From NCBI RefSeq assembly GCF_963678635.1, contig NC_087069.1:56179452-56243451 (forward strand): DNA of 64,000 nucleotides. The letters are read 5' to 3'. Positions 62,066 to 64,000 of this stretch are shown one piece after another (within the stretch, counting starts at the first letter, position 1; every line of letters begins with the position of its first letter). The translations under genes were made by a program, and so were the position numbers. Under the pieces are notes generated by a model. That model did not search any database. It worked only from the letters and a program-made list of their open reading frames with translations, and had not been told where the DNA came from. The DNA is from Symsagittifera roscoffensis. Its lineage: Eukaryota > Xenacoelomorpha > Acoela > Convolutidae.

Positions 62066-62235
62066 CAAGATCTGAAATTCTTGAATTCTTAAATAAGTTG
62101 ATTCTCAGATCTGAAATTCTTTATTTCAGATCTTGATAAGAATTTGAAATATGGATCTGAAATTTGGATCTGAATAAGAAAATTTCAGATCTGAAATAAC
62201 CTTGAAAAACTAAATTTCAGATCTGAAATCAAATC
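62066..62235. repeat. Cluster of ATTTCAGATCTGAAAT palindromes
   Basis: The palindrome or its halves occur at about 62,069, 62,106, 62,122, 62,154, 62,181 and 62,213 in 170 bases. Spacing is irregular. GATCTGAA half-sites continue to about 62,500. Confidence 0.8.
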
Positions 62236-62993
62236 TGAGAAATCCTTTGTTAAATTATAATTTATGCAGTTTCGAGTTTTTATTATGATGTTTCTCCAAT
62301 ACACAATTTTCTTTAGATTAACCAGCGGTAAGAAAAACTTCAAAGTTTTTCACAAACAGTTTTTTTCGAACTAAATTTCCAACTGTGTTTAAAAGTTTTG
62401 TTAGAAGATCTGTGCAGTTTTGGCGAACTGATTTTCTTAAGGTAGCTAGACCAGGAAAAAACTTAACACAATGATAGATTGATGTGAAATTTGATCTGAA
62501 TTTTCTAAATTTTCCAGGGAGCGATAGGCTTTTTATTTATAGAGCTAATATTTTCGTTGGAAAAATAGCTGAATTAGTATTGTTAAATACAAGCCATTCA
62601 CTTTGCTTGTAAAATTTTGGTTAATTGCGCTAATTAAAACGTGTTATACTGTGTCGGTGTTCTTTAGGATATCATTTGGATCCGATTGAAACATCGTCAA
62701 TGTAACAGCCAGTAAAAGGAACTATTCCGAACTATTCTAGACCATGACTCGTTAAAAGTAATTCGAGGTATCGCCCAGTCCGTAAAATACTGTTGGAAAA
62801 AATTTGTTTCCAGTGATATCTCCACAGACTAAAAAAAACTGCATTGCTGCCTGGTTGGATTATTTAGCCATAGTTAAGTGACTACATGACTTTTTCAAAT
62901 CCAACTTTGAAAACCAATTTTCTTCTTCGAAGACTTCCACATTTTTGCTGCCGCAATTTCTAAAGTTCGTAAAAGTTTGGCATTCGTTTTATT

Positions 62994-63060
62994 TATGTAT
63001 ATATCTATATTTATATATTTTAAAATATATATTAATGTATATATAATAAATATATATTTG
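62994..63060. repeat. TA-rich low-complexity tract
   Basis: Alternating TATATA/TTTAAAATATATA sequence. It produces a spurious isoleucine/tyrosine-rich minus-strand frame. Confidence 0.85.
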
Positions 63061-63451
63061 TTCATCGATTAGCTTTAAATCAGCTGGTAGTTTATTTGAT
63101 TTTTCGTTTTTGCCAGTTATCACAATGGGACTTAGAAAACTGTTTTTGTCACAGCATTCCAGCTTCTTGATTTTGGTTTTAACTGCGGGTGAAAAATTAA
63201 AGTTACTCTTCATAAATAGGTTTTTGTATGTGCAGGTTTGTAATGTTGGATAGGTTTTGATTTTCCCAACCGGTTGGAAGAGCTTTTTGAATTTATTTTC
63301 CAGCTTACTTGCATCTTAAATTACACTCTAGACATTCTTTCACATACAGTTTTGACTTACTAACTGAAAAGATATCGAATTTAATGTCTGAGAATGCCTT
63401 CTGTGTCAATTCGATTCCTATTTTTGGTAGATTGACTTTCCTAAAGATATA

Positions 63452-63591
63452 CCCGGGATGACCAAACAATATGGAAAAATGCTAGTCATATACTTTCCAT
63501 GAAATTCCATAAGTACAGAAAATTGAATGAAAGGTCTATGATTAGTATTTTTTTCATATATGGAAATTGTATGACTAGCATTTTTCCATAA
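63452..63591. mobile_element. Hairpin repeat copy with long inverted arms
   Basis: The arms ATGGAAAAATGCTAGTCATA (63,471) and TATGACTAGCATTTTTCCAT (ending about 63,589) pair for about 30 bases with roughly three mismatches around a 60-base loop. It is preceded by CCCGGGATGACCAAA, as at 11,348 (CCGGGTGACCAAA). Non-coding, MITE-like. Confidence 0.65.
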
Positions 63592-63904
63592 ACCAAAAAT
63601 TTTGATTTTTTAGATTTTAATTTCTCAAAATTTTTTGGTTGTGTTCGTAACCGAACACAAATGACATAAACCTTGAATACTCAAACGTAGTAACCAAAGG
63701 TTTGGCCGTCTCGCATTAAAAACGCATTGGAAACAGCCTGATACTTGTTACTTCTGTCTCACACAAATAATATAAGGAAAGTAATGAACTTTTAAATTTT
63801 GGCAATAATTTTCAAAGATGATTATTTCTAAAATTTGAATTTTTAAATTACCAGACATTGATCAAGGCATACAAAAACATGTCATACAAAAGAAAGAGGA
63901 GTTT

Positions 63905-64000
63905 TAAGAGTTTTTGAAAAAAACCACAAAAAAATTTTTGGGGGCAATTTCAAAAATACTTTGAAAATTTTTTGTCGTCGCCATCAAAAAAAGGCTAGTC
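63905..64000. repeat. Partial second copy of the 11.4-kb hairpin repeat, cut by the window edge
   Basis: GGGGCAATTTCAAAAATACT and TTTTTTGTCGTCGCCATCA match 11,465-11,515. The final GGCTAGTC matches the start of the left hairpin arm. Confidence 0.55.

Larger units (their letters stand above)
61398..64000. other. Right end, AT-rich sequence without a gene
   Basis: Apart from the repeats listed, no exon with splice sites and stable frame was found on either strand. The small frames here are random or repeat-derived. Confidence 0.5.

Noticed and set aside
62989-63213. Minus-strand 74-codon ORF ending in a tyrosine/isoleucine-rich tail
   Set aside because: The tail is translation of the TA-rich tract and the rest has no family resemblance.

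Overview
The window is nuclear DNA of a multicellular animal, probably an invertebrate. It has small GT-AG exons separated by long AT-rich introns, CA microsatellites, hAT-like MITEs, an LTR-retrotransposon relic, a decayed LINE and one very large satellite array. Nothing looks prokaryotic or viral, and the species cannot be named from this sequence alone.

Left part (1-12,965): at least four exons of one minus-strand gene (12,756-12,653, 7,204-7,126, 1,016-921 and 52-1). They join in a single open reading frame of about 109 residues with matching splice phases. The protein family was not recognised. The introns hold gag-pol relics (about 1.7-4.9 kb), a 34-bp minisatellite, a cluster of AATCGATT palindromes, two hAT-type MITEs (one with a perfect 8-bp target duplication), a hairpin repeat and several dispersed repeats. 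Two of the three visible donor sites are followed almost directly by CA-repeat tracts.

Middle part (12,966-55,690): about 42.7 kb of one uninterrupted head-to-tail satellite, roughly 275-280 monomers. Monomers are about 151 bp (some 159 bp) in the left quarter and 155 bp over the rest. The array falls into three sequence blocks overlaid by many higher-order duplications (for example 310, 465, 914, 930, 1241, 1552, 2021, 2752 and 2792 bp) and by patches that look like gene conversion. Both ends break at the same point of the monomer. The first exon visible in the window lies only about 210 bp from the array and starts mid-codon, so the array probably sits inside an intron of that gene.

Right part (55,691-64,000): 1.9 kb of unassigned sequence, then a decayed plus-strand non-LTR retrotransposon (about 57.6-61.4 kb). 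The LINE has a PHD-like finger and RRM-like ORF1 region, an endonuclease, a reverse transcriptase with an intact YADD, and a CTA-repeat 3' tail. After it come AT-rich sequence, a cluster of ATTTCAGATCTGAAAT palindromes, and further copies of repeats also seen left of the array.

The only host gene supported is the split minus-strand one. Everything else is repeat-derived or unassigned. The most notable object is the giant, internally patchworked intronic satellite.
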